Below, in pieces: positions 23,069-34,470 of a DNA stretch of 64,000 nt. The translations under genes were made by a program, and so were the position numbers. The stretch's first letter is position 1, and every line of letters starts with the position of its first letter. Origin of the DNA: Lepeophtheirus salmonis. Its lineage: Eukaryota > Arthropoda > Copepoda > Siphonostomatoida > Caligidae. Location: contig NC_052139.2 of the NCBI RefSeq assembly GCF_016086655.4, forward strand, positions 3,968,001 through 4,032,000, given 5' to 3'. The notes under the pieces are model-generated. The model made no database searches. It was not told the DNA's origin and worked only from the letters and a program-made list of their open reading frames with translations.

Positions 23069-23766
23069 TAGTTTGGGAAAAAGTAATTTTTGTCTTTTTC
23101 AATTTATACCAATACTTTATAAGAAGTGTTACAATCATCCGATTTAAACCAAGTATGTTCCGTTTTGTTCGATAACTTGTTACAACGTGACTTCATAATG
23201 CTCTTTATGTAAAAGCCCTTGTCCTTATAGGCAAAACTTGGACAACGAATTTTCACATGCCTCAATTGAGGCCGAATTTGTTCCTCCAAGCGCGTTGGCC
23301 ATAGACAAGAAAGTTGGTAGTCACTTGAGACCAGGTCCGGACTGTATAATAGATATATATAAACATCCCAACTGAACTCTCCGAGCTTTTGGCGCGTCAT
23401 CAAAGATGTATTCAGCCTGGAGATGTCTTGTTGTGTCCTATTTAGAAATGATTGCTGCTTCTGTTTGATCGCCACCTTCAAACGGTCAAGTTGTTCATAG
23501 TAGAGGCCATAGTTGAGCGGGGAGAAAATCGCAATAACCACTGTTGTGCATCACGAACTGAAAGAGAATTTCTTCCTTTAAGATCTCCATACTCGACGTA
23601 CGATAATTCATGACTGAACCTTCCAAGCCCAATACTCTTGAAAACTAATTTATAGTTTCCACTAACATATTTATTACACATTGTGCTATGTGTCGATGCG
23701 ATCAATAATAAACAAGATATATTTAGTTAGAAAATATGACAAAATTACTTTTTGCCCAACCTAATA
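23069..23766 (-). mobile_element. Internally deleted DD34D mariner with intact ends
   Basis: The left end at 23071-23094 (GTTTGGGAAAAAGTAATTTT) and the reverse complement of the right end at 23738-23764 (TTAGGTTGGGCAAAAAGTAA) are near-identical inverted repeats ending AAAGTAATTTTTGTC or AAAGTAATTTTGTC. TTGGGCAAAAAGTAATTTTG is the characteristic end of Himar/SETMAR-type mariners. TA dinucleotides sit at both edges. The body is about 0.7 kb against the usual 1.3 kb, so roughly half of the transposase is deleted. Elements like this can be moved in trans if a source copy exists. Confidence 0.85.
23104..23560 (-). pseudogene. DD34D mariner transposase, C-terminal half
   Basis: The frame reads LNYGLYYEQLDRLKVAIKQK, then TQQDISRLNTSLMTRQKL and YSPDLVSSDYQLS. 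Exactly 34 residues lie between the aspartate of QQD and the aspartate of SSD, which is the DD34D signature of true mariners. Beyond this, IRPQLRHVKIR and FAYKDKGFYIKSIMK correspond to the tail of the protein (typically FxxKDKKFWEDGIMK). The first catalytic aspartate and both DNA-binding domains are lost; the sequence at 23560-23705 (ORF beginning near 23705) may hold remains of the N-terminus but I could not align it. Confidence 0.8.
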
Positions 23767-24620
23767 TATGAATTGGGTACTCAACATTGGTATTTGAGAT
23801 TGAGAGAATTTCAAATTTTTCTTGGATGGCTTTTTGACTTTGCCCCTCCTCTCGTTTTTTGTTCTTCTTCTGTTGTTGTTGCCTAAATAGTGTGAGCCAA
23901 CATACACTTCAGTTACTCTTTGACTTCAAATATTTAAATCTCAGAAAATACTTAAAAAATAACATTATTTAAGTATGAAATTAATCACAAGTAATTATAT
24001 ATTTATAAAATAAAAAGGGTGTAAGAACAAAGACTAATTATAGATATTTTAGATGTTTCAGTTACCAAGATGCCGGTTCTAGGCCTGACAACTTTTAGCA
24101 GGACCCAACCGATAAAACTACCGGGTTTTTTAGAACCATCCAACACTATTATAAAATGAATATTTTCAATAAAAAAGTATTTTTGTACCGCACAACCACC
24201 TACTTAATTACTTCTTGAGGTTTATCATTTCAAAAACACTTTTCATGATAAAATTTGATATAATGTTAAAGTGCACATTTTTTTATTAAATTTAGCACGT
24301 GTGTAAATACAAACACAAAATTGATCAATATATTCTATATATATTATCTAATACTTACCCTAAGAAAAATAAAGAATTAAAAGAAAGGCCTGTGACACCT
24401 TAATGTTTGTAAAAAGTTTGACATTGATATTTATTATTATTTTATATTTTTTGGAATTTTTTAACTAATAAATTTAAAATACTTATTTACAATAAAACAA
24501 AGTATTTTAAATTTTCAATATTTTGATTACATGATCTCTCCCTGCATTGATCGTATCCTCAATAAAAGGGAAGGAACTACAAAAGGAGCTTTGTCAAATA
24601 CCTACGTTGAGGTAAGATAA
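23767..24620. other. AT-rich spacer
   Basis: No gene supported. A plus-strand frame at 24531-24611 followed by GTAAGA is discussed among the rejected items. Confidence 0.4.
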
Positions 24621-24639
24621 TGAGAGATTCCACATATTT

Positions 24640-25000
24640 TAACCTTTTATATTATTTCTTCTAAGAGTTAATGATTCTATAAGGTGTGGGAGATTATGAA
24701 ATAGTCCTTTATACCAATATCTTTATTCACAGTCTTCCTGATTGTCCCCTTACTCACCATTGTAGCTCAGTAGAGTATTGAGATGATTGTGTCAGATTTG
24801 TTTTATTCTCCAAACCCACAATAAAGTAGGCATATCACTTTCTTTTTTACCGACCAACTCTAATTCGACTCCCATAGTAGGCAAGAGTGTTGATGACCTT
24901 ATTAGGATTTTCAAACAGTTTTTCAGTTTCCTTTATTGGTCATCTTGGCAATGGCCTCTTTTCCAGTTCCACGTGAAGGATGTCTGACATTTTTGATCGG
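24640..25000 (-). pseudogene. Probable mariner-type transposase N-terminal remnant
   Basis: The minus strand reads SKGTIRKTVNKDIGIKDY at about 24710-24770, a good match to the second helix-turn-helix of this transposase group (typically S-x-x-TIRRxVNKDLGxKSY). Upstream, KLFENPNKVINTLA in another frame fits the preceding helix. Everything after the helix-turn-helix is lost. The plus-strand 66-codon frame at 24787-24987 is then a shadow. Confidence 0.5.
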
Positions 25001-25066
25001 TTTTCTTCTGCTTTAACATCATTCATAAAAGAAAATAATGCATTAAAATAAATCAATTTCATTAAA

Positions 25067-25295
25067 AGGGTCCCTTGGTGTCTAGAAACACGGCAGCGGT
25101 AGGATTTAAACTATATTTTGGCATTATACTTCCCTGCACAACTTTAGAGCCGGGGTGTATTTTTGAATATTAGGAGGGTTCCTTAATAATCAGGGAAGGG
25201 CCAGCGAAGAAATTTGCCTTGCCTTTGGCCCAGCAGTTCACCTACACAACCCGTGGGCTGTGGTGTATTATAGCATATTAGAAGGGTGTCTAGAA
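25067..25295 (+). repeat. Diverged tandem duplication, about 105-110 bp period
   Basis: GTGTCTAGAAACA occurs near 25078 and again near 25287. CCTGCACAAC followed by GGGGTGTAT and AATATTAGGAGGGT near 25132-25180 recurs as CCTACACAAC, GTGGTGTAT and CATATTAGAAGGGT near 25239-25286. The spacing fits two to three old copies of a unit near 105-110 bp. Confidence 0.6.
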
Positions 25296-27360
25296 ACAGA
25301 GCAAATAAAGGTGTTAAGCTATACTTAAAATTTTAGCTGATCTCAAAAATTTGAAAACAAAGGCTAAAACTGTTTTAAATATTTCTATGAAATATTGAGC
25401 TGTAAAAAAATTAAAAGATATTCTTTACTTTTTTCAATTTTTAAAGATTGTTTTTATGTAGACGCACCACAAATGTAAACAATGTATTTAGAACAAAATG
25501 TATATTTTTTTTAAGGAGCTAAATTTCTTTTTATGGGCACTTGAATAGAAATACGGAAGTAGAAAAATATTTCAAAGTATTAGACATACGAATATATTAA
25601 TATAACGCCGCAATATCACTAGCGTGACTGAATTATTAACTGATTATTCAAATTGAAGGTTGAATAAAAGCTTAACTTTAATAATACAAATAGTAATTCA
25701 ACTATTTTTTTTATTCTTAAAAAAAAATGTTTGATCAAAAAATTATTTTCGGTAGAATAAACCCATAAAATTCTAGTCATGAACAGTTTTTTGTTTGAGT
25801 ATACAACTTGGGGTTATATAAACAGCTTAGACGTTTGTAGAAAACCTTGTTTGATTAAGTTTTTCTTTGCAATAATAACTATTTAATAGTTTGTCGGGGT
25901 GCTGACTACTCTTCTGAAGTAAACATTATTGCTTATCTTTGCTCTAAATTTAATAGAATAAATTTATATAAATTTGAATAGAATTATAATATTTATCTTG
26001 GACTAATGATTCTTTAAATCTAAAAGGTTCTTCTCTTAATGGCAATAATTCATTTTTCCTCTCCTAATCAAATAACGGGCAGCTGATTCCCTTTTTCTTA
26101 AATACAAAAAAACCACATTTATAAAATTGACATTATCATTGCACAATGTAAGAAAAATTATAGTGGGAAAAAGAAAATCATTTCTGTCAATTTCTCTTCC
26201 AGATATTGCATAGAAGCTTATTTTGAGAAGTAAAGGGAGGTTACACATATATATGGACATTTCTTATTCTTTATTTTGTTGAAATATCCTGGTCACTGTT
26301 CCTTTTGATAAGAAAACCCAATTGACAAAGATTGAGCAACATTCAACAATGTTTAGAGGTAGCTCAACGACATCAAAGTTATGAGAATTATCATTTTTTT
26401 CAAAAGAGTGACTTATTTCTCAATTCACATGAAAACAGTTTACGATAGTGTTTTTTATGTTTTATAATTTTTTTCCAGACGACTTAATTTACAAAAAATT
26501 TAAGAAAGAAATATTTAAAATTTGATTTAAATGCAAAATAGTTGAAGAGAAAACTATTATATCTGGAACGTGTTGTGGGTAAGGTTTTTGAATTTCTCCT
26601 ATTTTCTTCCTGCAAAACAAAACTCTTTGTTTTGGTTGTATCAGTCCCTCATAGGTGTCCCAAATTTCAAATTCCACTCTATTACGTATCATATACTCAT
26701 CTGGAGTACTTTTGTTTACGCTTTAAATCACTTCGGTATAGAACTATAATTATTAATTATAATAGTTGAAAAATATTTAGTACCAAATAATAACTGGCAA
26801 TACTGTGTACTTTCCTTTCAAGTTAATTACCTATAATACCAATTTGAAAAAATATAGAAAATAAATACATAACTGAAATATTTTCAATAAAGGGGATGTT
26901 AAGTAGAATAAATGTTTATTTAAACAAAGTAGTGTAAATATCAAAATCCAAAGACGCAAACTATGAATCTCAAAGTAAGTTGTTATATCTTAATGGCGTA
27001 TTTGTTACCCCAAATTAACGTGAAATAAATTGCTTTCATCACAATTGGCTTTGTGATTTTTCTTATATCATCATTTTGAAATATAAAAGAGTATCCAGGA
27101 ATCTTCAAATATAACTATTACAGAAATGTCAAGTTTTCAGGGAATAATATGTAAAGAAGATTCTCCTTCTCCCAAGGTAATAATAATACAATTTCTTTCT
27201 TTTAGCATATATGTATTTTATAGAAATCTATCAATTTTTTGTAGCAGATAAAAATAGCTTTCCAAAAATGTAAGTTTTCTTAATGTGAAACAACTGGATC
27301 TCACTCTACACAGAATCAAAGTTAGAGTCTATTGATTGTATATATCAACTGCTCACATCC
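25296..27360. other. AT-rich stretch
   Basis: No gene supported. Overlapping frames on both strands at 26489-26769 have more varied residue use than most chance frames here, but I see no motif or convincing splice sites. Confidence 0.4.
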
Positions 27361-27432
27361 AATTAAATGAAACGTCATGACAGCTAAGCTACTCTCCTCT
27401 CTTAAATTCTTCAAATTATCACTAATACCAAA
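27361..27432 (-). repeat. Dispersed repeat copy (GACAGCTAAGCTACTCTC family)
   Basis: AATTAAATGAAACGTCATGA followed by CAGCTAAGCTACTCTC and AATTCTTCAAATT is the reverse complement of 48205-48270, matching over about 60 bp by eye. A third, more diverged copy is at 42803-42870. Confidence 0.75.
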
Positions 27433-28760
27433 TTAATTTTTGCTTTCTTTTTTACATATCGAAAATGCTTACGATTTACAACCCTAGGAACGTGTATCAT
27501 TATACAGATATTATCCAAAAACTTTTTCAAAAGTCTGAATCAACAAATATGAATATTAAATAACTTTTTAAGAGTGAACTCCTTTTCTTTGTTTTCTTCA
27601 ACTTTGAAGTATTAATAAATTCAAGCCAATACTTGAGTACATTAATACATTTTTTTATTAGTATAAACGATGAAAATACTGATTATGATATAATATTTTA
27701 GAAATAAGTATGAAAGTATGACATAATACTACTCTTTAAATAATGTCGAAAGCATGAATAGGTATATACACCTATTGTTTACTAGAAACGTATCTACTTT
27801 TTGCGTCAATAAACATTAAGTTTTTTGCCGCCATAAGATATTTTTATATGTAAAAAACAAGCTGAAAAAAATCAAGAAAGGGAAAAAATCCCATATTTTT
27901 TATTTACTTCAATTTCAGTTTGCTGGGAATCCGGCTGAGGTTTGAGTATATAACTCCTATACTTCAAAAAGGAAATACGTTGAACTTAAATATGAAAATT
28001 TGTATAGGGTGTTACATTTAATTCCTCAAAACTGCAACCATTGTCCTCAACGCAAAGCTCCAACCTCTCTTTGCTTTGGCACACTTTAGGAGGAAGTCTT
28101 TAGACAAGGAAAATTTTGCTTTCAATGGCAACTAAGATTGGTAATTTAAGTGACTTAATTGGGGGGCAAATATGCCTGCTTTTTATTAAAATCTATGGAT
28201 TTATATATCTTGACGATGAGTTTAGACTAGTTAAAGTTCAATTTTTTGTGCTTCCAATGTTTAATAGAATAATCTGTGGATAGAAATGTATGATAATTGT
28301 TATTGTAGAATAAATATGTTCACATAACTGAATAAAAAAGTAAAAATGATTTAAACATAATCATAAGGAAATTGAATAAAGGTCTAAAAACATTTAAAGG
28401 AAGCCATTATATAATATATATCATGACATATGAAGATAATCATAGAATTTAGTTTATTATTAAAAGAAAAAAACACAAAACTAGTTTGGAAGTAGACTTT
28501 TTCTATTTTTGTAAAGTTCCACAAAATATCAAGCACGCTTTCTACAATTTTTTTCTGTATGCTTTGCAATCAGAATCTAGTAACATCTGTCTGATTAAAT
28601 GATTTAATTAATTTTTGGTTAGAATCCCTTCTAACCAAGAGACATTTTTAATGTTCAGAGTGGTCCCTATGACCTAGTAAACTAATGTTGTCTGGGCTTT
28701 CAACGTTTTTTTTTTTAAATCTGGAAAAGGAATATAACAAACTATAAGAAACATTGAGTC
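27433..28760. other. AT-rich stretch
   Basis: No gene supported. The patch 28020-28140 is GC-richer but frames on both strands are broken. Confidence 0.4.
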
Positions 28761-28763
28761 ATC

Positions 28764-29180
28764 ATGAGTGAGAAAAAAACAAAAGTGCAGCGCATTTCAG
28801 ATATCCCAGTAGCTGAAGTTGAGGTGACAAGGAGTATGGGCATTGTGAAGTGCTCCTTGAGCCTGTTTTTCAATGTGTCCTAGGGGAAGAGTTATGTAGA
28901 AGATCTTTGCAGGGAAGTAAGAAATTGAGAGGACAATTTTAAGAAGGATTTGGAGTTCTTGTTCAGCGTGGAGAAGAAGATGAAGGAGGAGCCCACCAAA
29001 TTGATGAATCGCTTCCCCAACAACTTCATTGTGTTAAGAACATTAAGAGGGGCGTAAAGGGGGGTTTGGGATTTCCATCATAAACAAGTACCCTATAGAG
29101 GTCATAAATGCTAGGATCCTCTCATTATTGAAGTGATTAAAGTATGGTCTACGATCTGAGATCGTGGTACAGACCGAAAC
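28764..29180 (+). pseudogene. Mariner-type transposase N-terminal half
   Basis: From ATG at 28764 the frame reads MSEKKTKVQRISDIPVAEVE and then MGIVKCSLSLFFNV before a stop. This is the first DNA-binding helix set of a mariner family (typically TKVQRI-x-DLLxAGVEVxxIARIVKCSxSLVFKV). After frame changes come EEPTKLMNRF and IKRGVKGGLGFPS, the second helix-turn-helix. No catalytic domain follows. The nucleotide content is GC-richer than the flanks. Confidence 0.75.
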
Positions 29181-32056
29181 ATGAGTCAGAAAAAATCATT
29201 TAAGACGGAGCTAAAAAAAAAAAAACAGTCTTAAATTGAGCCTCAACATCACTAAAAACTTATCACGTTTGAATAAGGAGAGTGTGCATTGAAAAATGTG
29301 AGAATATTAAATGAAGATGCACTCATGTTGTTTTTTTTACGATTATTAAAGAGAAAAAAAATAAAAATAAAATGCCTATATTATAAAAAATTTACAAAAT
29401 ATTTCACACTATTTCTTTATATATTATGTATTTGAAATATTGGAAAAATGATCGATGGACCTAAATTATCTAAATATTTATGTAGATCCACTAAATAAAA
29501 TAAGCTATTTAAAGATAAAAAAGAGATATTTATCAATTTAATGAAAGATAGGAAAAGAAACACTCCCCCCTCCTCCACAAGAGATTTATTTGAAGAAGGG
29601 AGCATTTTATGGTAAAGAGTTAAATATGGGAACGATGTATAAGAAAATGAATCATTTAATATATAACGATTACGGAAATAACTATAATTTAAATTAATGA
29701 TAATATTAGCCAATAAATTTTCTACGCAAATATGACTTTTATAATCCAAAGTTTCTAGTTTTGTGGCCTACCGAGTGCATTTAAAATTTAAGTTTGTTTC
29801 TAACATCTAAAATGTTATTAATACCCTTGAAATATCTAAGCATAAGAAAAGAAACATAAAGTTTAATTTTAGGTAAATGTTTCCAGATTTAAAATATATT
29901 CTAAATATTTTTTTATTTTTTTCTGAATCGGAAAAATATCTGTTTAGTACAAAAAATGTACCCTTTTCTGAGACACCCAATTTATTTTTCATTCGATCAT
30001 AATTAAAAACATGATTTTTGGTCGTTAGGTTAAGACACTTTTTTTTTCAAGTAACGCAATATTTTAAAAATATTTGAAGACTTCCAAAGAAATATTTTAT
30101 TTATTTTACATATAATTTTATCTTATATTTCTTTATTCTCGCTTCAAAAAATACTTTTGGAAAGCTGCAAGCGATGTTCCATCTATTCTTTATACATTTC
30201 ACACTACATTATGTCCAGAAATTGATGTTGCCTTTTTTAAAGCATCATAAAATGACGTAAGTAACATTTTTTTTTTTTTTTTTGTGCAAAAATATTTATT
30301 TGCTTTATAATATGATATCCTTTAATTTTAATAGATTTTATTTCATTTTTGTAGCCCTTTATCCGTTTATGACTCTAATTATGTTTAAATTAGATTTTAA
30401 TTTTTTTTGTGTATAACTAACACATAAAAAGCATAAAAATAAAATATTTTAAAATAAACCTGCATTTAATTGATGTGTCTCAAATTTGGTACATCAGGCA
30501 CAAGCACATGTACATGATATGGCCAAATATGTATCATTGGGCATACAAATGTAAAATGTTATAATATGTATGTATTAGTCGATAATAACTAAAATATGAT
30601 CACATAACTTTTGGATTCATAGCACAAAATTGTTAGAGCGGAGGAGGAGCAATCAAAATATCTGCACACATATTAATTTTTAGATGTAACTGAAATACCA
30701 TGCGTGCTTTTGTGCAATACATCGTTTCAGTGTTGTTGTAAACGTGTACTTAACGGGTATAATAAGTTTCTAACGGATGCATCCGTAGTAATTTCATTTA
30801 TAAGTAATTTTCCAAATGTACCAAATTTGGCACATTGGGTCATATAGGGTTAAACAGCTTATTTAATCTATCAGGTGAAACTTTTTCCCGAGCTTTTTTC
30901 AATTGATTTTATTGCTAAATTTCTTATTTTGTAGGCACATTTTTATTAAGTTCTCCCGGATAAAGAAGAAACAATTTTAATTAGAGACAGATAAGGGCTA
31001 TTGGCAGGACATTTATCTTTGATCCAGAAGTGTTCTTAAGAAATTAAGTGGAGGTTTCATACTGTTGGACGGCTATTTACTGTCAGGACCTGAATTCTCA
31101 GAGGTCATTTTACAATAATGAGCTCCAAATCATCTATTTTGTGCACTTATATTCAATATGTATGCTAAATTAGTTTATTTAATAGTTCAATCTGACTCTC
31201 ATGACTCAGAAAAATATATTGACAGTCATCTGTAGTCCAATGATTCTCCTCACAACATAATTTCAACCGAGGTACATTTGACGTTTTGAAAATTCAGACT
31301 CGAGACAAAGTTATGTCGGGTAAAACAAATAAAGACTGTTACAAGTTGATGTGTAATTACAACATGAACATAAAGTTACCTTTTTAGACAACATTGCATC
31401 TAGTTTCCCTTTTTATTGCCTCTGTCTTGTATATAATTAGTTTGACATAATTAGTTTTTTCTTTTCTTCCTTGTCCCCTTTTTTATTTTCAAGACTTTTC
31501 CAGGTCTTATTTTATTCTCCAAAGAATGTTCTTAGACCTTATAACCTTCAAAAGTTAGTCATTCAAAAAATATACAAATCTGTCTAAAGATTACACATTC
31601 CAAATTTGATTATTTTTATAGGGGGAAAATCTTTATTCTATCTTAACTCTGTTATTATTATTTTTTTTCTTTATTACAATTTAATTAATATTTAAAATTA
31701 TAAAGCATTTAAACCCCATATTTTTATAAGAAATAAGTAAATTATTGACATACAGTAGTTATCTTTCCTGACTTTTTATGTACGTACTTAACCACCTTTA
31801 AACCATTTAAGGAAACGCAACCGTTATCCTGAGGATATATGTTCCAGCATTTTAACATTTTTTAACAAGATGTCACTTTTCATATAACGTCACCCTGGTT
31901 TTTTTCATGACGTAGACTGGTACAAGTAACAAAGAGGGATTTTTGGTGAAGTGTGCACACATCCCGCTAAGGGGAAAGAATAAATTATTTTATTCCTTTA
32001 TTTTTCCTTATTTGAATATCCTACAAAAGAGAAAAAGAGTTTTAAAACATTTATGA
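29181..32056. other. AT-rich desert with T-runs
   Basis: A run of T near 30268-30285 and an A-run at about 29212-29225 are present. Short frames at 29417-29749 and 29807-29992 (minus) have low-complexity F/I/L/S composition and no motif. No gene is supported. Confidence 0.45.
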
Positions 32057-32062
32057 TTTATT
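32057..32062 (-). terminator. Candidate polyadenylation signal AATAAA
   Basis: AATAAA on the minus strand, about 50 bp downstream of the stop codon at 32111-32113. The distance suits the small candidate gene above it. In DNA this AT-rich the hexamer alone is weak evidence. Confidence 0.35.
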
Positions 32063-32110
32063 GCTTGTTAGTATAATTCATAATTAATACTAGGTTAACT
32101 AACCTATATA

Positions 32111-32456
32111 TTATAAAGATCTTCTCTTGCTAAGGTAAGTCTGTCTTCCAGGCCTGAAATGAACATCCTTTAAAAGTAAAATATATTATATAAAAAATAA
32201 ATCTAATTAAGTTATTAGATAACATCCTAACTCCTAATTATATCTCGAAATAAAAACTAAACAGTACCTCCAGTGGAGAGAAATATTTTCTGTACACCAA
32301 GACATTTTTCAGTCGTTGATCACGTTGGTCCTTGTTTAATGCTTTTGTACGGTCCATCGTTCTCTGTTGTTGTTTCTTTCCACTACACCTAAATCAAAGG
32401 AGAATGGGGACAAAATTAAAACAAGGAAAAGCAACCGCTGCGCTTCACTAATTACC
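32111..32456 (-). CDS. Candidate small spliced gene, about 48-residue basic protein
   Basis: Proposed minus-strand structure: a non-coding exon ending at 32456; intron 32389-32455 (67 bp, GTAATTAG to TTTGATTTAG); exon 32268-32388, with ATG at 32357 in a good context (ACGATGG); intron 32168-32267 (100 bp, GTACTG to CTTTTAAAG); last exon 32111-32167 ending in TAA. The coding part of the first exon gives MDRTKALNKDQRDQRLKN then VLVYRKYFSPLE (30 codons, phase 0), and the last exon gives DVHFRPGRQTYLSKRRSL. The protein is highly charged and basic, with no signal peptide or membrane segment, quite unlike the F/I/L/N-rich chance frames around it. All four splice sites obey GT-AG. I do not recognise the family. 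An alternative last exon through AG at 32155 would end after AWKTDLP. Confidence 0.4.
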
Positions 32457-32960
32457 TGTAGTGAGGATAATTCTAACTAACAACACACAATTCAAAGCAT
32501 ACATGTATCCAATAATAAAAATACACAATGTTTAAAAAAGCCAACAATAAAAACATCAAAGATCCCGATCACTACACGCCCGTCGTATTAAATGAATTAA
32601 AAGTCCGGCTATATTCGTGTTATTTTAAACACGTCAAGACCCAACTCCGCTATTTTTGGCGAAGGGTAGACACTGCTGAAACATGCTGCAGAGATAAGAG
32701 TCTAAAGCCTGCATCCAAGCCTGAGCCAATTTCGGATACTCGATCTTAAAAAGCTTATAGAATTACTTAATACTTAATCCTAGTGATAAAAAAGACATAA
32801 ATTATATCGAACGTAACATCTCTATGAATCTTTATATCTGCTTGGACACACACATTCATAAACAGATGCCTTGCACCCTGTAATTTCTCACGACGTTACG
32901 TCACTAACACAAAAATGTAGACTGCATTTGGTCGTTAGTTGTTGAAGTTTTTCTTCATCT
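32456..32960 (-). promoter_or_regulatory. Possible promoter region of the small gene
   Basis: Upstream of the first exon the base composition becomes more balanced (about 32555-32740). Near 32893-32905 the minus strand has GTGACGTAACGTCGTGA, which contains a CRE/ATF-like TGACGTAA and its inverted half. This is only suggestive; no start site can be placed. The plus-strand frame at 32528-32749 covers the same balanced segment and is probably not coding. Confidence 0.2.
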
Positions 32961-33534
32961 TTTCCTCTAATCAGTGTTTTTATCATTGATTGGTTAGACA
33001 CTAATTAGTTCTCATTAAGCTATGAACAATTATCGACTGTAATTGAATAAGAGCTTCGTTATTGGAGGATTCGGATAACTACCTATTGATTTTGGGGCCT
33101 TTTTTATGTTTCTTTAAAGAGAATAGGTTGTTTAATACAATAAAGTGAACGTCGTGTCCAATACTATTATAACAATAAATTATAATTTTCTTTTTGGCTC
33201 TTTATCTTAAAGTTCAGATAATGGATTTTACTTAGTTATTTACGTCAAAAGATCCGAACCAACCCAGATCTGAGAAATTGTGGATTTGTTCCAAATTAAG
33301 CAACTAGCAAAGGATTACCCAACGTTACTCGGGTAAAGGAGGGAGAGGGAAATCACATTGAAAATGGGCAAACTAATTGAGAAAATTAAAAAAAATATTC
33401 AGAAAATACTTTTAAATACTAATAATTATAATGTGAATGTTTGGTTGTTGTCTAAAAGGATCCTGATAATTCTATTTCTAATTCTTATGGATTCTTCACA
33501 TTATATCAATTTGGTTAAGTAAGTTAATGTTTTG
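32961..33534. other. AT-rich spacer
   Basis: No gene. About 33245-33360 has GATCCGAACCAACCCAGATC, related in style to the ACCGAAC-rich repeat patches elsewhere in the window. Confidence 0.35.
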
Positions 33535-33650
33535 GCAAAAAACAAAAGAACTTTGGCCTCTGTATTCACCAAACCTGAATCTCCTTGACTATTATTCGTA
33601 CAGTCTCATTGAGAAAAAGGTCAATGCTACCAAGCACCAAATACAACTTG
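33535..33650 (+). pseudogene. Mariner-type transposase C-terminal fragment
   Basis: The frame reads KELWPLYSPNLNLLDYYSYS then LIEKKVNATKHQIQLAA. This matches the third catalytic block and the start of the tail (typically WPPxSPDLNPLDYYVWGxIEKKVNATKHPN). The final aspartate of LLDYY is retained, while the preceding SPD is SPN. Only this about 35-residue piece remains. Confidence 0.7.
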
Positions 33651-34225
33651 CAGCTGGGGAAATTTTTGATTATGTCGTAAATCTCTCTCTATATATATAT
33701 TAACTTCTTGTAAATATACCATTATCTTAAGTTAGTATCAAATATATTTTAAAAAGAGTAAACATTTTATCAATTGTAATATTAAATATTGAGAGAGGGA
33801 CCCTTTACCTCTGAACGTATTTTCTCGTTGCCTCGGTTAAGAAATAGACAATTGCTTCTGATTTGTTGAAAGATGAAAAAAGAATTCAATTCGACAATAT
33901 AAAAAGATAGAGTTCTTACCTGAATATGAATAGATCTGTTTTTTAGTTTCGGAGGATAAATTGTATTATTTTAAGGAAATTTCTGTCAATAGCTTACGGG
34001 TAAATTTACTTCCAATAAAAGTAGACTAATTCATAAGATGGAACTGAGATCAAACAATAAGTATATAATAGGAGTAGTAACATCAAATCCGTTATTTTTC
34101 CAACAAAGAGCTTCAGTAATATGTATCACCCTTGTTGGCGTTAAAAAGATAAAATTTCGTACGAAAAACTTCTGAAACAATTTTTTTTATATTGTTTTAA
34201 TCAGAACTGTTTTGGGGTTTGGTTC
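33651..34225. other. AT-rich spacer
   Basis: No gene supported. A short (TA)n tract lies at about 33690-33700. Confidence 0.4.
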
Positions 34226-34228
34226 AAA

Positions 34229-34470
34229 ATGGACGCAAGGAAAGAGAAAATATCTCATATTTTACAGTTTTTCTTGAACAAAGGCGCAAAGGAAAGCCAA
34301 ACAGCTGAAAATGTAAAAAGTTTTATGGTCCTATTACCGTAATTTTTGGTTTGTCGATTCTATTCTAGTAGTTTCGATTTCAAAGATGCACTTGAATTTG
34401 GAAGAACAATTGTCTAAAATTCAATAAAGAAGGCATTATACATATTGCTTTAAATGAGACTGAATATGGT
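34229..34470 (+). pseudogene. Mariner transposase N-terminal fragment (Mos1/SETMAR-like)
   Basis: From ATG at 34229 the frame reads MDARKEKISHILQFFLNKGA then KESQTAENVKSF, the start of a DD34D mariner transposase (typically MDxRKEHFRHILLFYFRKGKNAxQAAKKL). About 80 bp on, FDFKDALEFGRTIV matches the hinge (typically FDVKDAPRSGRPIV). The intervening helix is broken by a stop and the catalytic domain is absent. It belongs with the fragment at 4790-5065. Confidence 0.75.

Noticed and set aside
24531..24611. Plus-strand frame MISPCIDRILNKREGTTKG ending at GTAAGA
   Set aside because: A good donor and varied residues, but the next acceptors lead at once to stops, and the neighbouring DNA reads as a minus-strand mariner relic.
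29417..29749. 110-codon minus-strand frame
   Set aside because: Low-complexity leucine/serine/asparagine/phenylalanine composition expected from AT-rich DNA; no motif.
32528..32749. 73-codon plus-strand frame in a balanced-composition patch
   Set aside because: It covers what looks like the upstream region of the minus-strand small gene; no family motif and no flanking signals of its own.
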